The notes below the pieces were generated by a model that made no database searches, was not told where the DNA came from, and was given only the letters and a program-made list of their open reading frames with translations. A stretch of 16,608 nucleotides of DNA from DASPXK01 sp035637315. Its GTDB lineage: Bacteria; Chloroflexota; UBA6077; JACCZL01. The stretch lies in NCBI GenBank assembly GCA_035637315.1, contig DASPXK010000235.1, positions 1 through 16,608 on the forward strand. The letters are read 5' to 3'. Position 1 is the stretch's first letter. The number at the start of each line of letters is the position of its first letter. Positions 1 to 6,459 of the stretch are shown here, in pieces. A program made the translations under genes and the position numbers.

Positions 1-295
1 CGCGCGCCGCCCGAGCCAGAACCAGTGCGTGCCCTTCGGTTGCCGGCCTCGGGTCGGCCAGTTGCGCGTCGCTCAGTCCTAGCAGTGCGCTCTTGGCGGT
101 CCGCGTATACACCACCGCGCCGCCCTGGAAGTAGACAGAGGCTCCTGGGATGGCCAGCAGCACCGCCGCGATCAAACCGCCGGCGGAGGACTCGCCGACC
201 GCGACTGTCTCACCGCGAGCGCGTAGCCGCTCGCCGACGCGGCTCGCTAGCTCGACCAACTCCCGGAGTCGGTTGCCACCAAGCAGTTCGTTCAC
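1..295 (-). CDS. CinA C-terminal domain / nicotinamide-nucleotide amidase (PncC-like), 5' part only
   Basis: The first 98 codons are visible; the rest lies beyond the left edge. The GTG start at 295-293 has an AGGAG ribosome site (301-305). The translation contains VAVGESSAGGLIAA (residues 31-44), the signature of the CinA C-terminal domain (usually ESCTGG), then PGASVYFQGGAVVYT and AKSALLGL, also typical. Ser36, Tyr63 and Lys68 lie where the family places its catalytic residues. Stand-alone members are about 160 aa and deamidate nicotinamide mononucleotide to nicotinate mononucleotide in pyridine-nucleotide salvage. Because the protein starts directly with this domain, it is probably the short PncC form and not full-length CinA. 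It is divergent from the DsbA-fold gene at 417; no convincing promoter was seen between them. Confidence 0.85.
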   Translation of the reverse strand, partial: MNELLGGNRLRELVELASRVGERLRARGETVAVGESSAGGLIAAVLLAIPGASVYFQGGAVVYTRTAKSALLGLSDAQLADPRPATEGHALVLARAAR

Positions 296-416
296 GCTCT
301 CTCCTCTCGGCCCGGCCGGGGCCATCTAATGCTACGATGCTGTTGAGGGTTGGGAATAGATTTGACGGGTCCGCTGTTCGGGCGTGTCAAGGTGGCATCT
401 GTATAAGGAGGGTAAC

Positions 417-1013
417 GTGGCAGCGAAGGGCAACGGAAGGACCTCGGTCGATTTCTACTTCGATCCGCTCTGTCCCTGGGCATGGCGCACCTCGTTGTGG
501 GTCCGCGAGGTCGCCAAGGTCCGCCCGATCGACGTCCACTGGAAGTTTCTGAGCCTCGAGGAGATCAACCGTGGCACCGATCACGCCCGGGATTCTCAGC
601 GCGCCAGCCGTGCGCCGTTTCGAACGATGACACTGGCGCGCCGGCTGGGCGGGGAGGACGCGATCGATCGACTCTACCTGGCGCTGGGCAAGGCGCGACA
701 CGAGCGCAAGGAGGATCTCGCCGAGGTCTCGGTCGTCAAGGCGTCGCTTGAAGAGGCCGGCTTGAGCTCGAGCCTCTACGACGAAGCGCTCGGCGATCCG
801 TCGACCGAGCGGGAGTACGTCGCCGAGCACAAGCTGATTGCTGAGCAGGGCGGATTTGGCGTGGCGACGCTCGTGATCGACGGCGGCCCGCCGATCTTCG
901 GGCCGGTCATCAACCCAGTCCCGAGCGGGGAGGAGGCTGGCGAGCTGTTCGACCACGTGGCGGCGCTGAGCAAGGACAAGTACTTCTTCGAGCTGAAGCG
1001 CAACCGGTCGTGA
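417..1013 (+). CDS. DsbA-family oxidoreductase, mycothiol-dependent nitroreductase-like (Rv2466c type)
   Basis: 198 aa, cytosolic (no signal peptide). GTG 417 is preferred over the upstream in-frame GTG at 384 because AAGGAGGG (405-412) sits four bases before it. The N-terminus VDFYFDPLCPWAW (residues 11-23) and C-terminus FFELKRNRS match the thioredoxin-fold DsbA subfamily typified by mycobacterial Rv2466c, with the active-site Cys at residue 19 and Trp21. The second Cys of the CPWC motif is Ala here (CPWA), so this would be a monothiol enzyme without a resolving cysteine. A helical insert (about 55-150), the cis-Pro-like region near GVATLVIDGG and the FGPVINPVPSGEEA segment follow the family pattern. 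Likely role: thiol-dependent reduction or isomerisation with a low-molecular-weight thiol; the substrate cannot be told. A hairpin with a T run lies just past the stop. Confidence 0.82.
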   Translation: MAAKGNGRTSVDFYFDPLCPWAWRTSLWVREVAKVRPIDVHWKFLSLEEINRGTDHARDSQRASRAPFRTMTLARRLGGEDAIDRLYLALGKARHERKEDLAEVSVVKASLEEAGLSSSLYDEALGDPSTEREYVAEHKLIAEQGGFGVATLVIDGGPPIFGPVINPVPSGEEAGELFDHVAALSKDKYFFELKRNRS

Positions 1014-1044
1014 CTAACCTAGCCCCGCTGGGGGGTTAGGTTTT
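1014..1044 (+). terminator. Intrinsic terminator between convergent genes
   Basis: CTAACC (1014-1019) pairs with GGTTAG (1034-1039) and CCCC (1023-1026) with GGGG (1030-1033), with a 3-nt bulge; TTTT follows at 1041-1044. It starts directly after the DsbA stop and contains the stop codon of the convergent epimerase gene (TAA, 1038-1036). The sequence also looks like a minimal member of the CCTAACCCC palindrome family at 8641 and 12292. Confidence 0.75.
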
Positions 1045-2058
1045 AAGGGCTGCGCCCAATCCAGGGCCGGCCGGCAGTTCGAGCTGGCCGTGGTGCGCCG
1101 CCACTCCGTTGAATGGGTCGGTCGTCAGGAGCAGGTTTCCGTCCAGGTCGAGCGTGTCCGCGAGGGTCGCGATCTGCGCCGCCGCGCTGATGCCCAGACC
1201 GCTCTCCACCATGCAGCCGAGCATCACCTTGAGACCGTGCGCCCGAGCGGTGTGGACCTGCTCGAGGGCGCCGAGCAGTCCGCCACACTTCTGGAGCTTC
1301 ACCACCACCCCGTCACAGCGGCCGCCAACGTTCGGCACGTCGCGCGCGGTGACGCAGCCCTCGTCCGCGTAGACCGGCAGGCTGGTCCGGCTGGCCACGA
1401 GAGCCAACCCTTCCAGGTCGCCGGCCTCGACCGGTTGCTCGATCAGCTCTAGGTCATACTCTTCCAGGCCGGACAACCTGGCTAGCGCCTCCTTTGCCGA
1501 CCAGGCGCCGTTCGCATCGACGCGGATCGTGGCGTCAGGGCGGGCCTCGCGGATTGCGCTCAGGTTCGCTTCATCGTGTGGGGTGCCGACTTTCACCTTG
1601 AGGAGCGGGAACTCCGCCGCGGCGCGGGCCTTCTCGGCCATCCGGGCCGGCGTGTCGATGCCGATCGTAAACGAGCTTCCCGGCACTGGTCCAGCCAGGC
1701 CCCAGATTCGCCAGATCGGCGCGCCGTGGAGTTTGCCGAGCAGGTCCCAGAGAGCAAGCTCCAGACCAGTCCGCGCGGCCGGGTTCGCGCCGGCCGTACG
1801 TTCGAGCGCCGTGGCGACCCGGCGAATCGCCAGCGGGTTGTCTGGCACGACGTCGGCGAGGCGCGGCAGCCAGGCGAGCACGGTCTCCTGGGATTCCCCG
1901 TAATAGGCGTTGGGCGCGCACTCGCCGAGCCCTTCCAGCCCCTCCCACTCCACTCGCACCAGGACGTTGCGGGCGACGGTCGTCGTTCTTCGAGAGATCC
2001 CGAACGGGTCTCTCAGGGGCAGGTCCAGCGGCTCGAAACGGACGCGGGGGGAACTCAT
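1036..2058 (-). CDS. dgcA: Dipeptide epimerase-family enzyme (enolase superfamily), DgcA-like
   Basis: 340 aa, the usual length for Ala-Glu epimerase-type members of the muconate-lactonizing-enzyme subgroup. The N-terminal capping domain (about 1-125) is followed by a TIM barrel. The acid/base KxK motif is LLKVKVG (Lys154, Lys156). Metal ligands are Asp181 (RVDANGAW), Glu207 (LIEQP) and Asp232 (YADEG), with the second catalytic Lys254 (VVKLQKCGG). Spacing between these matches characterised epimerases. The ATG overlaps the stop of the upstream DUF1611 gene by ATGA, so the two are translationally coupled. In the described DgcN-DgcA pathway the DUF1611 protein N-acetylates D-glutamate and this enzyme converts the product to N-acetyl-L-glutamate. 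The genuine alternative is an L-Ala-D/L-Glu epimerase recycling murein peptides. Family is certain; substrate is inferred from the neighbour. Confidence 0.88.
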   Translation of the reverse strand: MSSPRVRFEPLDLPLRDPFGISRRTTTVARNVLVRVEWEGLEGLGECAPNAYYGESQETVLAWLPRLADVVPDNPLAIRRVATALERTAGANPAARTGLELALWDLLGKLHGAPIWRIWGLAGPVPGSSFTIGIDTPARMAEKARAAAEFPLLKVKVGTPHDEANLSAIREARPDATIRVDANGAWSAKEALARLSGLEEYDLELIEQPVEAGDLEGLALVASRTSLPVYADEGCVTARDVPNVGGRCDGVVVKLQKCGGLLGALEQVHTARAHGLKVMLGCMVESGLGISAAAQIATLADTLDLDGNLLLTTDPFNGVAAHHGQLELPAGPGLGAALKT

Positions 2059-3077
2059 CCGACGAGCGCGTCGAGCAGCTTGGCCGCGCCGAAGCGGACG
2101 ACGTCCTGGGCGGGCAGGCCGGTCTCATCTCCAGCCCGCGCGATGGCTGCTAGCGCCGCCTGCTCGTCCAGGTCGTAAGTGTTCAGGGCGATGGCCGCGA
2201 CGCAGCTCGGCGCCCGCCAACTGGCCGCCTCTTCGTGGATCCTGACCAGCTCGGACAGTGGCGGGATCGGCACCTCATAACGGCGGATGCAGCGCCGAGT
2301 GGGCTGATGGCACAGGACCATCAGTTCGGGCGCGGTGCCATGCATGAGGCCCATCGTGACGCCCGAATAGCCCGGGTGGACGAGCGAGCCCTGACCTTCC
2401 ACAAACACCCAGTCATACTCCTCCGCCGCCAGGACCACGATCTGCTCGATCGCCCCGGCCACGAAGTCCGAGATGACCCGGTCGACGGCGATCCCGCTGC
2501 CGGCGATCATGATCCCAGTCTGGCCGGTCGCTACAAAGGTCGAGCGCAGCCCGCGCCGGCGCGCCAGCAAGTCCAGCTCCAGCGCCGCCGACATCTTGCC
2601 CACGTTACAGTCGCTCCCAACGGTGAGCACGACGCGGCTGCCCTCTCGATGCAGCAGCCCCAGCCCAACCGGAAGCTCGTCCGGGACTCGCCGCAGGTCG
2701 ATAAGCTGGACGCCCTTCTCGCGCGCCGCGGCTGCGAAGACCGGGTCGTCGGCCAGGAACGTGTGCAGGCCGTTGAGCACGTCCATGCCGCGCTCGATGG
2801 CAGCCATGATCTCCGAGCGCATCTCGTCGGGCAGCTGGCCGCCTCGCGCGGCGATGCCGATCAGGAGCGAGTCGGTCACCGCAGGTAGATCGGCTACTCT
2901 GGCTACGATCGGCACGTCCGCACGGATGCCGTAGACGTCGGCGGCGGTCTGCCCGGCTCGCTCGGGGTCGACCAGCGCCACGATCGGGTCGGCGCCGTAG
3001 CGCAAGACGCCCACCGCCGTCTTGGCGTTGAACGGGTCGTCGCTATTGACCAGGATCGCCAGGCCGGCTCGAGACAC
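2055..3077 (-). CDS. dgcN: DUF1611 P-loop protein, DgcN-like (putative D-amino-acid N-acetyltransferase)
   Basis: 340 aa, first gene of a two-gene operon. GTG start (3077-3075) with GAGGAG (on the + strand CTCCTC at 3084-3089) six bases upstream. The N-terminal Rossmann-like half (about 1-145) begins GLAILVNSDDPFNAKTA; the C-terminal half carries a P-loop, VGSDCNVGKMSAALEL (about 153-168), then FVATGQTGIMIAGSGI and VFVEGQGSLVHPGYSGVT. This is the DUF1611 (DUF1611_N plus P-loop domain) architecture. Members paired with dipeptide epimerases have been described as DgcN, acting on D-glutamate to give N-acetyl-D-glutamate. The four-base overlap with the epimerase gene supports that reading. The product N-acetyl-L-glutamate could enter arginine synthesis, but no arg genes are in view. 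The family assignment is firm; the biochemical function is inferred from the pair. Confidence 0.82.
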   Translation of the reverse strand: MSRAGLAILVNSDDPFNAKTAVGVLRYGADPIVALVDPERAGQTAADVYGIRADVPIVARVADLPAVTDSLLIGIAARGGQLPDEMRSEIMAAIERGMDVLNGLHTFLADDPVFAAAAREKGVQLIDLRRVPDELPVGLGLLHREGSRVVLTVGSDCNVGKMSAALELDLLARRRGLRSTFVATGQTGIMIAGSGIAVDRVISDFVAGAIEQIVVLAAEEYDWVFVEGQGSLVHPGYSGVTMGLMHGTAPELMVLCHQPTRRCIRRYEVPIPPLSELVRIHEEAASWRAPSCVAAIALNTYDLDEQAALAAIARAGDETGLPAQDVVRFGAAKLLDALVG

Positions 3078-3107
3078 CCTTGGCTCCTCGGGCTAGTTCA
3101 GACTCAT

Positions 3108-3136
3108 AAGGTATCGCGCCTCGGGAAGAACGACAA
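3108..3136 (-). promoter_or_regulatory. Candidate sigma70-type promoter for dgcN-dgcA
   Basis: Read on the minus strand: TTGTCG (3136-3131), 17-base spacer, TACCTT (3113-3108). Four of six and three of six consensus matches; expected start about 24 bases before the GTG. Moderate match only. Confidence 0.4.
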
Positions 3137-3180
3137 ACGGGGTCGCGCATCGCTCTGGGCTCGGAGCATCCTCGTTTTCG

Positions 3181-3337
3181 CCTCTCCCTCTGGGAGAGGC
3201 CGGCCTCGCGCAGCGAGGCCGGGTGAGGGCTACGCCCCGGCCGTCACCCAACCATAGCTCCAAACCTGGCCAGGCGCGAACTAGCCCTCACCCCGGCCCC
3301 GCGAAGCGCACTTGTTCTCTCCCAGCGGGAGAGGGGG
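3181..3337. repeat. Inverted pair of C/G palindromic elements in the gap between dgcN and the MFS gene
   Basis: The 295-base gene-free gap holds two copies of one element in opposite orientation. Left copy: hairpin CCTCTCCC/GGGAGAGG (3181-3199), hairpin CCGGCCTCGC/GCGAGGCCGG (3200-3222), then GGGTGAGGGCT (3221-3231). Right copy on the minus strand: CTCTCCC/GGGAGAG stem (about 3317-3335), a linker with GCGAAGCGC, then the inverted AGCCCTCACCC (3282-3292). The same architecture, stem plus linker plus GGGTGAGGG, recurs elsewhere in the window with other linkers. It lies past the stop of the MFS gene and may serve as its terminator. Confidence 0.7.
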
Positions 3338-3372
3338 GACGCTCACTTCAGTCTTCTGGTGAGCGGGACCGC

Positions 3373-4659
3373 TCAGCTCTCCCGCTTGAGTCTGAGCGTG
3401 AGCCAAAGCGCCAGGAGGCCCAGTCCAAACGTCGGACCCAGCACGCCGTCCATCCCCCAGCGGTCGGCGAACGGACCTCCGATCCAGCCGCCCAGCAACT
3501 GGCCAAGCCCGAGCACTACGGAGTACAGCCCCATCACCAGCCCGCGGTCCTGGCGCATCTCCGAGGACAGCCTTGCCAGGTAGCTGACCGCGCCGGGCGC
3601 GAAACCGCTTTCCACTAGCACCGAGACGCCAAAACAGCCCACGGCCGCCCACAACAGCGGCCCTGGACCACCTGAGTGGTTCATGGCCAGGATGGAGGCC
3701 GCCGCCCCCAGCATCCCGACCAGCGCGATCCGCATCATGGTCACCTCGCCGAGCCATCGAAACGCGTATCCCCAGCCGGCCAGCCCGATCCCAAAAGTGA
3801 TCGCGTAGCCGCTCAGGATCGCCGCGATGGTCCGTCCTGGAAAGGCGCCCACCAGGTACTGGCCCGCCATCTCGCGGCCGGCGCTCATCTGAAAGATTGC
3901 GTGCGTCAGCCATAGTCCCACCACGGCATTGACGGCTAGCCAGGCTGGCATGAATCCGAGCAGAGACCGGTAGCCCACCACCGTCTGAAGGCTGGTGATA
4001 AGAGAAGACGGACGACCGACGACCGACGACGGACTATTGGCGGCAGTCGGCGGGCGGTCGTCGTCTGTCGCCCACCGTCTATCGTCCGTCCTCCAGAACA
4101 GCGCCAGACTGACCAGGTAGAGGGCAGCGATCACGAAGAAGCCCGGCCGCCCGAGTACGTCCCACAAGAGCGATCCGCTGACCGAGCCGAAAGTCAACCC
4201 GAGCGCGGTCCCCGCCTCGAACATGCTCATCACCCGCCCGCGCAGGACCGGGTCACCCTCGGTCCGCTCCGCCAGTTGGCCGAGCAGGGCTGGCGTGACG
4301 GCCGCTCCGACGAGTCCCTCGAGCAGGCGCGTCAGGAAGAGGAGCCCAAGGGCCGTCGTGAGCCCCGTCAGTTGGACGGCGAAGCAGCCGAGGGCCGGCC
4401 CGACTAACAGGAACGGACGGCGTCCGCGGCGATCGCTTTGCGCTCCCAGCAGCGGGGCACCGACGATCTCGACCAGGTAAAAGCTGCCAGCCAGCAGACC
4501 AAGCGTCGTGGCGGAAACCGGGTACAGCTCGCGGTTGATCCAGCCAACGTACAGGGTCAGCATCAGACCGGTCGCCGCCCCGGCCAGCCGAAAGACCAGG
4601 TTGCCGGCCAGGACTGGAACGAACGACAAGGTTTGGCTGACGCTGGCCTGTGGTACCAT
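3373..4659 (-). CDS. Major facilitator superfamily transporter with in-frame repeat insert
   Basis: 428 aa, about a dozen hydrophobic segments, inner membrane. The loop after the second segment has MFS motif A (GAQSDRRGRRPFLLVG, about 73-88), and the N-terminal half has the RLLEGLVGAAVTPALLGQLAE region typical of efflux-type MFS proteins. ATG at 4659-4657 has only a weak GGCGGG upstream. Residues about 190-218 (WRTDDRRWATDDD onwards) are encoded by an inverted heptanucleotide repeat array (4007-4090). They fall in the central cytoplasmic loop between the two six-helix halves, where an extra hydrophilic stretch is tolerable. The start region abuts the divergent glycosyltransferase gene. The substrate cannot be told; a drug or metabolite exporter is most likely by family. 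Confidence 0.85.
   Translation of the reverse strand: MVPQASVSQTLSFVPVLAGNLVFRLAGAATGLMLTLYVGWINRELYPVSATTLGLLAGSFYLVEIVGAPLLGAQSDRRGRRPFLLVGPALGCFAVQLTGLTTALGLLFLTRLLEGLVGAAVTPALLGQLAERTEGDPVLRGRVMSMFEAGTALGLTFGSVSGSLLWDVLGRPGFFVIAALYLVSLALFWRTDDRRWATDDDRPPTAANSPSSVVGRPSSLITSLQTVVGYRSLLGFMPAWLAVNAVVGLWLTHAIFQMSAGREMAGQYLVGAFPGRTIAAILSGYAITFGIGLAGWGYAFRWLGEVTMMRIALVGMLGAAASILAMNHSGGPGPLLWAAVGCFGVSVLVESGFAPGAVSYLARLSSEMRQDRGLVMGLYSVVLGLGQLLGGWIGGPFADRWGMDGVLGPTFGLGLLALWLTLRLKRES
4007..4090. repeat. Inverted heptanucleotide array 1 (GACCGAC type), inside the MFS gene
   Basis: Left arm: four contiguous heptamers GACGGAC, GACCGAC, GACCGAC, GACGGAC (4007-4034). A 21-base middle follows, then the right arm of five heptamers in the opposite orientation (GGTCGTC, GTCTGTC, GCCCACC, GTCTATC, GTCCGTC; 4056-4090). 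Every unit is exactly seven bases. The array lies in frame in the MFS coding sequence and adds about 28 residues to the central loop. Confidence 0.85.
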
Positions 4660-4673
4660 CCCGCCGCGATCAG

Positions 4674-6386
4674 ATGGGCCTTACGCCGAGGCTCCCCGAG
4701 TCGCGAGTCGCGAGTCGCGGGTCGCGGGTCGAGCGTGCCGCGGACTCCTCACTCGTGACTCGCGACGCGTGCCTCGCTCACTCGCTGACTGTGACTTGTG
4801 ACTCCCGGCTCGCGACTCGTGGTTCCCGCTGGCTGCTCGCCCTGCTCTTGGGTGCGCTCGCACTGCGGCTAGCGCTCTGGGCTCGCGCCTACGGGTTCGA
4901 GCAAGGTGACCCCGTCGAGTACGTCAACATCGCCTATAAGATCGGCTTCGGCATTGGCATCGACTGGTGGGATCTTCGGCCGCTCCTGCTGCCGGTATTG
5001 TACGTACCCGTTCTCTACCTGGCCCAGGTATGGCCAGACCCGAGCGGTGAGGCGATGGTCCGGGCGCTGCGGCTGGTCAGCGTGTTGTTCAGCGTTGGGA
5101 CTGTCGCTCTGATCTACCTGCTCGGGCGGCGGCTGGGCGGCGAGCTCGTCGGCCTGGCGGCCGGACTGCTAGTGGCGGCCAACCCGGTCTTCAACCGCCT
5201 GTCGGTCAGCACCTTCGCCGAGGTGCCATCGACGTTCTTCGTGGTCCTGACGCTGTGGCTCCTATCTTCTGGACGCTCGCCGCGGCAGTGGCTGCTGGCC
5301 GGGCTGGCCCTGGGGACCGCCTGCATGATGCGCTATCAGGGCATTGCGTTCGTCGCCCCGATCGGGGCGTGGACACTCATACGAGGAATGAGGAATGAGT
5401 ATCGAGGAATGAGCGGACTCCGGCCTTCCTCATGCCTCATGCCTCATTCCTCTTTCCTGTTCGGCCTGGCTGCAACCGTCCTGGCGCAGGCGGCGTTGGA
5501 GACGGTCTTTTACGGTGCGCCGTTCCACAGCCTGCTCGTCTCGTTCGACTACAACGTAACCAGCGGCCTAGCTCCGCTCGAATTCGGGTCTGAGCCATTC
5601 GAGTGGTACGCGGGGCGGGTGGCGGAGTGGTTTGGGATCGTGCCTTTCGGGCTGGCTCTGCTCGGCCTGCCGGCTCTGGCCCGTGGCCCACGCGCAACCC
5701 AGTGGTGGCTACCAGCGGCAGCGGCCGCGGCGATGTTCGTGGCGCTCTCAGCCCTGCCGCACAAGGAGCTGCGCTTCATGGCGCAGATCGCGCCGCTGCT
5801 CGCCCTGTTCGCCGGGCAGGGGCTTGCCAACATCTGGCGCTGGTTGATGGCGAGCCCCCACCCCCTCGCCCCCTCCCCCAAGCTTGGGGGAGGGGGTTGG
5901 GGGTGGGGGCTCGCCACCTGGCGGTGGGGGCCCGTACGCGTGGTCTGGCGCGTTCTCGCAGCCGGGATCTGCGCAGCCATGCTCATGGTGGCGGTCGGCC
6001 CCTTGCTCTGGGCGTCGCTCGGACTCGACGTCGCCACGAACGTCGCCTACTCGGATGGCCCCAAGCGGGCGGCGGCGCTCAAGCCCGGCGGAACGCTGGG
6101 CACCATTCCGTGGTTCGTGCCACGGCCGTACACGGGCTCCAGAATGGCGTTGGAGCGGATGGACCGCAAGGTCTGGGAGGACCGCGACTACGTCACCAGC
6201 ACGGTAGAGCGGAGCGACTTCTTGCTGTTTCCAGAGTACTGGCTGCTCGAGGACCGTTACGTCCGTCGGCTCGTCGACGCCGATTACCGGACCCTGGAGA
6301 GCTATCCGAATGGGGTAGTCTTACTCCAGAACAGGCGCCTGGACGAGCCCCTGCGCCGGCGGCAGCGGCCCGAAGCGCCAGGCTAG
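4674..6386 (+). CDS. GT-C membrane glycosyltransferase with a GT22-like (Alg9/PIG-B) PHKExRF motif and repeat inserts
   Basis: About 570 aa from ATG 4674; GTG 4650, GTG 4755 or GTG 4791 are alternative in-frame starts. No good ribosome site decides, and residues 8-52 are encoded by a heptamer repeat array, so a start after the array is possible. Many hydrophobic helices follow from about residue 53. GDPVEYVNIAYK early in the first lumenal loop carries the acidic residues of GT-C enzymes (lipid-phosphate-sugar donors). FAEVPSTFF lies in the middle, and PHKELRFM (about 362-369) resembles the HKExRF motif of GT22 mannosyltransferases. Likely role: transfer of a sugar from polyprenyl-phosphate to an extracytoplasmic acceptor. 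Two further in-frame repeats interrupt it, at residues 237-262 and about 392-414. The following gene is a polysaccharide deacetylase, so a cell-surface glycan role fits. Confidence 0.8.
   Translation: MGLTPRLPESRVASRGSRVERAADSSLVTRDACLAHSLTVTCDSRLATRGSRWLLALLLGALALRLALWARAYGFEQGDPVEYVNIAYKIGFGIGIDWWDLRPLLLPVLYVPVLYLAQVWPDPSGEAMVRALRLVSVLFSVGTVALIYLLGRRLGGELVGLAAGLLVAANPVFNRLSVSTFAEVPSTFFVVLTLWLLSSGRSPRQWLLAGLALGTACMMRYQGIAFVAPIGAWTLIRGMRNEYRGMSGLRPSSCLMPHSSFLFGLAATVLAQAALETVFYGAPFHSLLVSFDYNVTSGLAPLEFGSEPFEWYAGRVAEWFGIVPFGLALLGLPALARGPRATQWWLPAAAAAAMFVALSALPHKELRFMAQIAPLLALFAGQGLANIWRWLMASPHPLAPSPKLGGGGWGWGLATWRWGPVRVVWRVLAAGICAAMLMVAVGPLLWASLGLDVATNVAYSDGPKRAAALKPGGTLGTIPWFVPRPYTGSRMALERMDRKVWEDRDYVTSTVERSDFLLFPEYWLLEDRYVRRLVDADYRTLESYPNGVVLLQNRRLDEPLRRRQRPEAPG
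4697..4827. repeat. Inverted heptanucleotide array 2 (CGAGTCG type), 5' end of the glycosyltransferase gene
   Basis: Left arm: five perfect-length heptamers, CGAGTCG three times then CGGGTCG twice (4697-4731). Right arm: the opposite orientation, imperfect GACTCGC-type heptamers from about 4745 to 4827, with one single-base slip in phase. It is translated in frame as an Arg/Ser/Thr-rich N-terminal stretch if the ATG at 4674 is used. Confidence 0.8.
5383..5459. repeat. Inverted heptanucleotide array 3 (GAGGAAT type), inside the glycosyltransferase gene
   Basis: Left arm: GAGGAAT, GAGGAAT, GAGTATC, GAGGAAT, GAGCGGA (5383-5417). Right arm inverted: CCTCATG, CCTCATG, CCTCATT, CCTCTTT (5428-5455), then CCTG. 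In frame; it encodes residues about 237-262, rich in Met, Arg and Ser, between two hydrophobic helices. Confidence 0.85.
5849..5915. repeat. 67-base C/G palindrome with G-quadruplex-like arm, inside the glycosyltransferase gene
   Basis: Near-perfect inverted repeat centred on AAGCTT (5880-5885), with arms of about 33 bases beginning GGCGAGCCCCC and ending GGGGGCTCGCC. The right arm has four runs of five G separated by one or two bases (5886-5909), an ideal quadruplex pattern. In frame, it encodes the Pro/Gly-rich segment SPHPLAPSPKLGGGGWGWGL. Confidence 0.85.
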
Positions 6387-6387
6387 C

Positions 6388-6437
6388 GAGGACTGAGGAC
6401 TGAGGACTGAGAGGCACGTCCTCAGTCCTCAGTCCTC
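6388..6437. repeat. Inverted heptanucleotide array 4 (GAGGACT type), intergenic hairpin
   Basis: Three GAGGACT units from 6388 and three inverted units (GTCCTCA, GTCCTCA, GTCCTCG) from 6418 give a perfect 20-bp stem (6388-6407 with 6418-6437) and a 10-base loop. It begins one base after the glycosyltransferase stop and ends 22 bases before the deacetylase start. It may act as an RNA hairpin between the two genes; there is no T run. Confidence 0.9.
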
Positions 6438-6459
6438 GACACAGTGGTACAGTAAGCGC

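Noticed and set aside
362..391. TTGACG ... TGTCAA inverted pair upstream of the DsbA gene as divergent promoters
   Set aside because: The two could serve as -35 boxes in either direction, but neither has a credible -10 hexamer at 16-18 bases.
387..956. Long open frame on the minus strand opposite the DsbA-fold gene
   Set aside because: It is the shadow of a clear protein family on the other strand; its translation has no recognisable motifs and an Arg/Ala-rich GC-driven composition.
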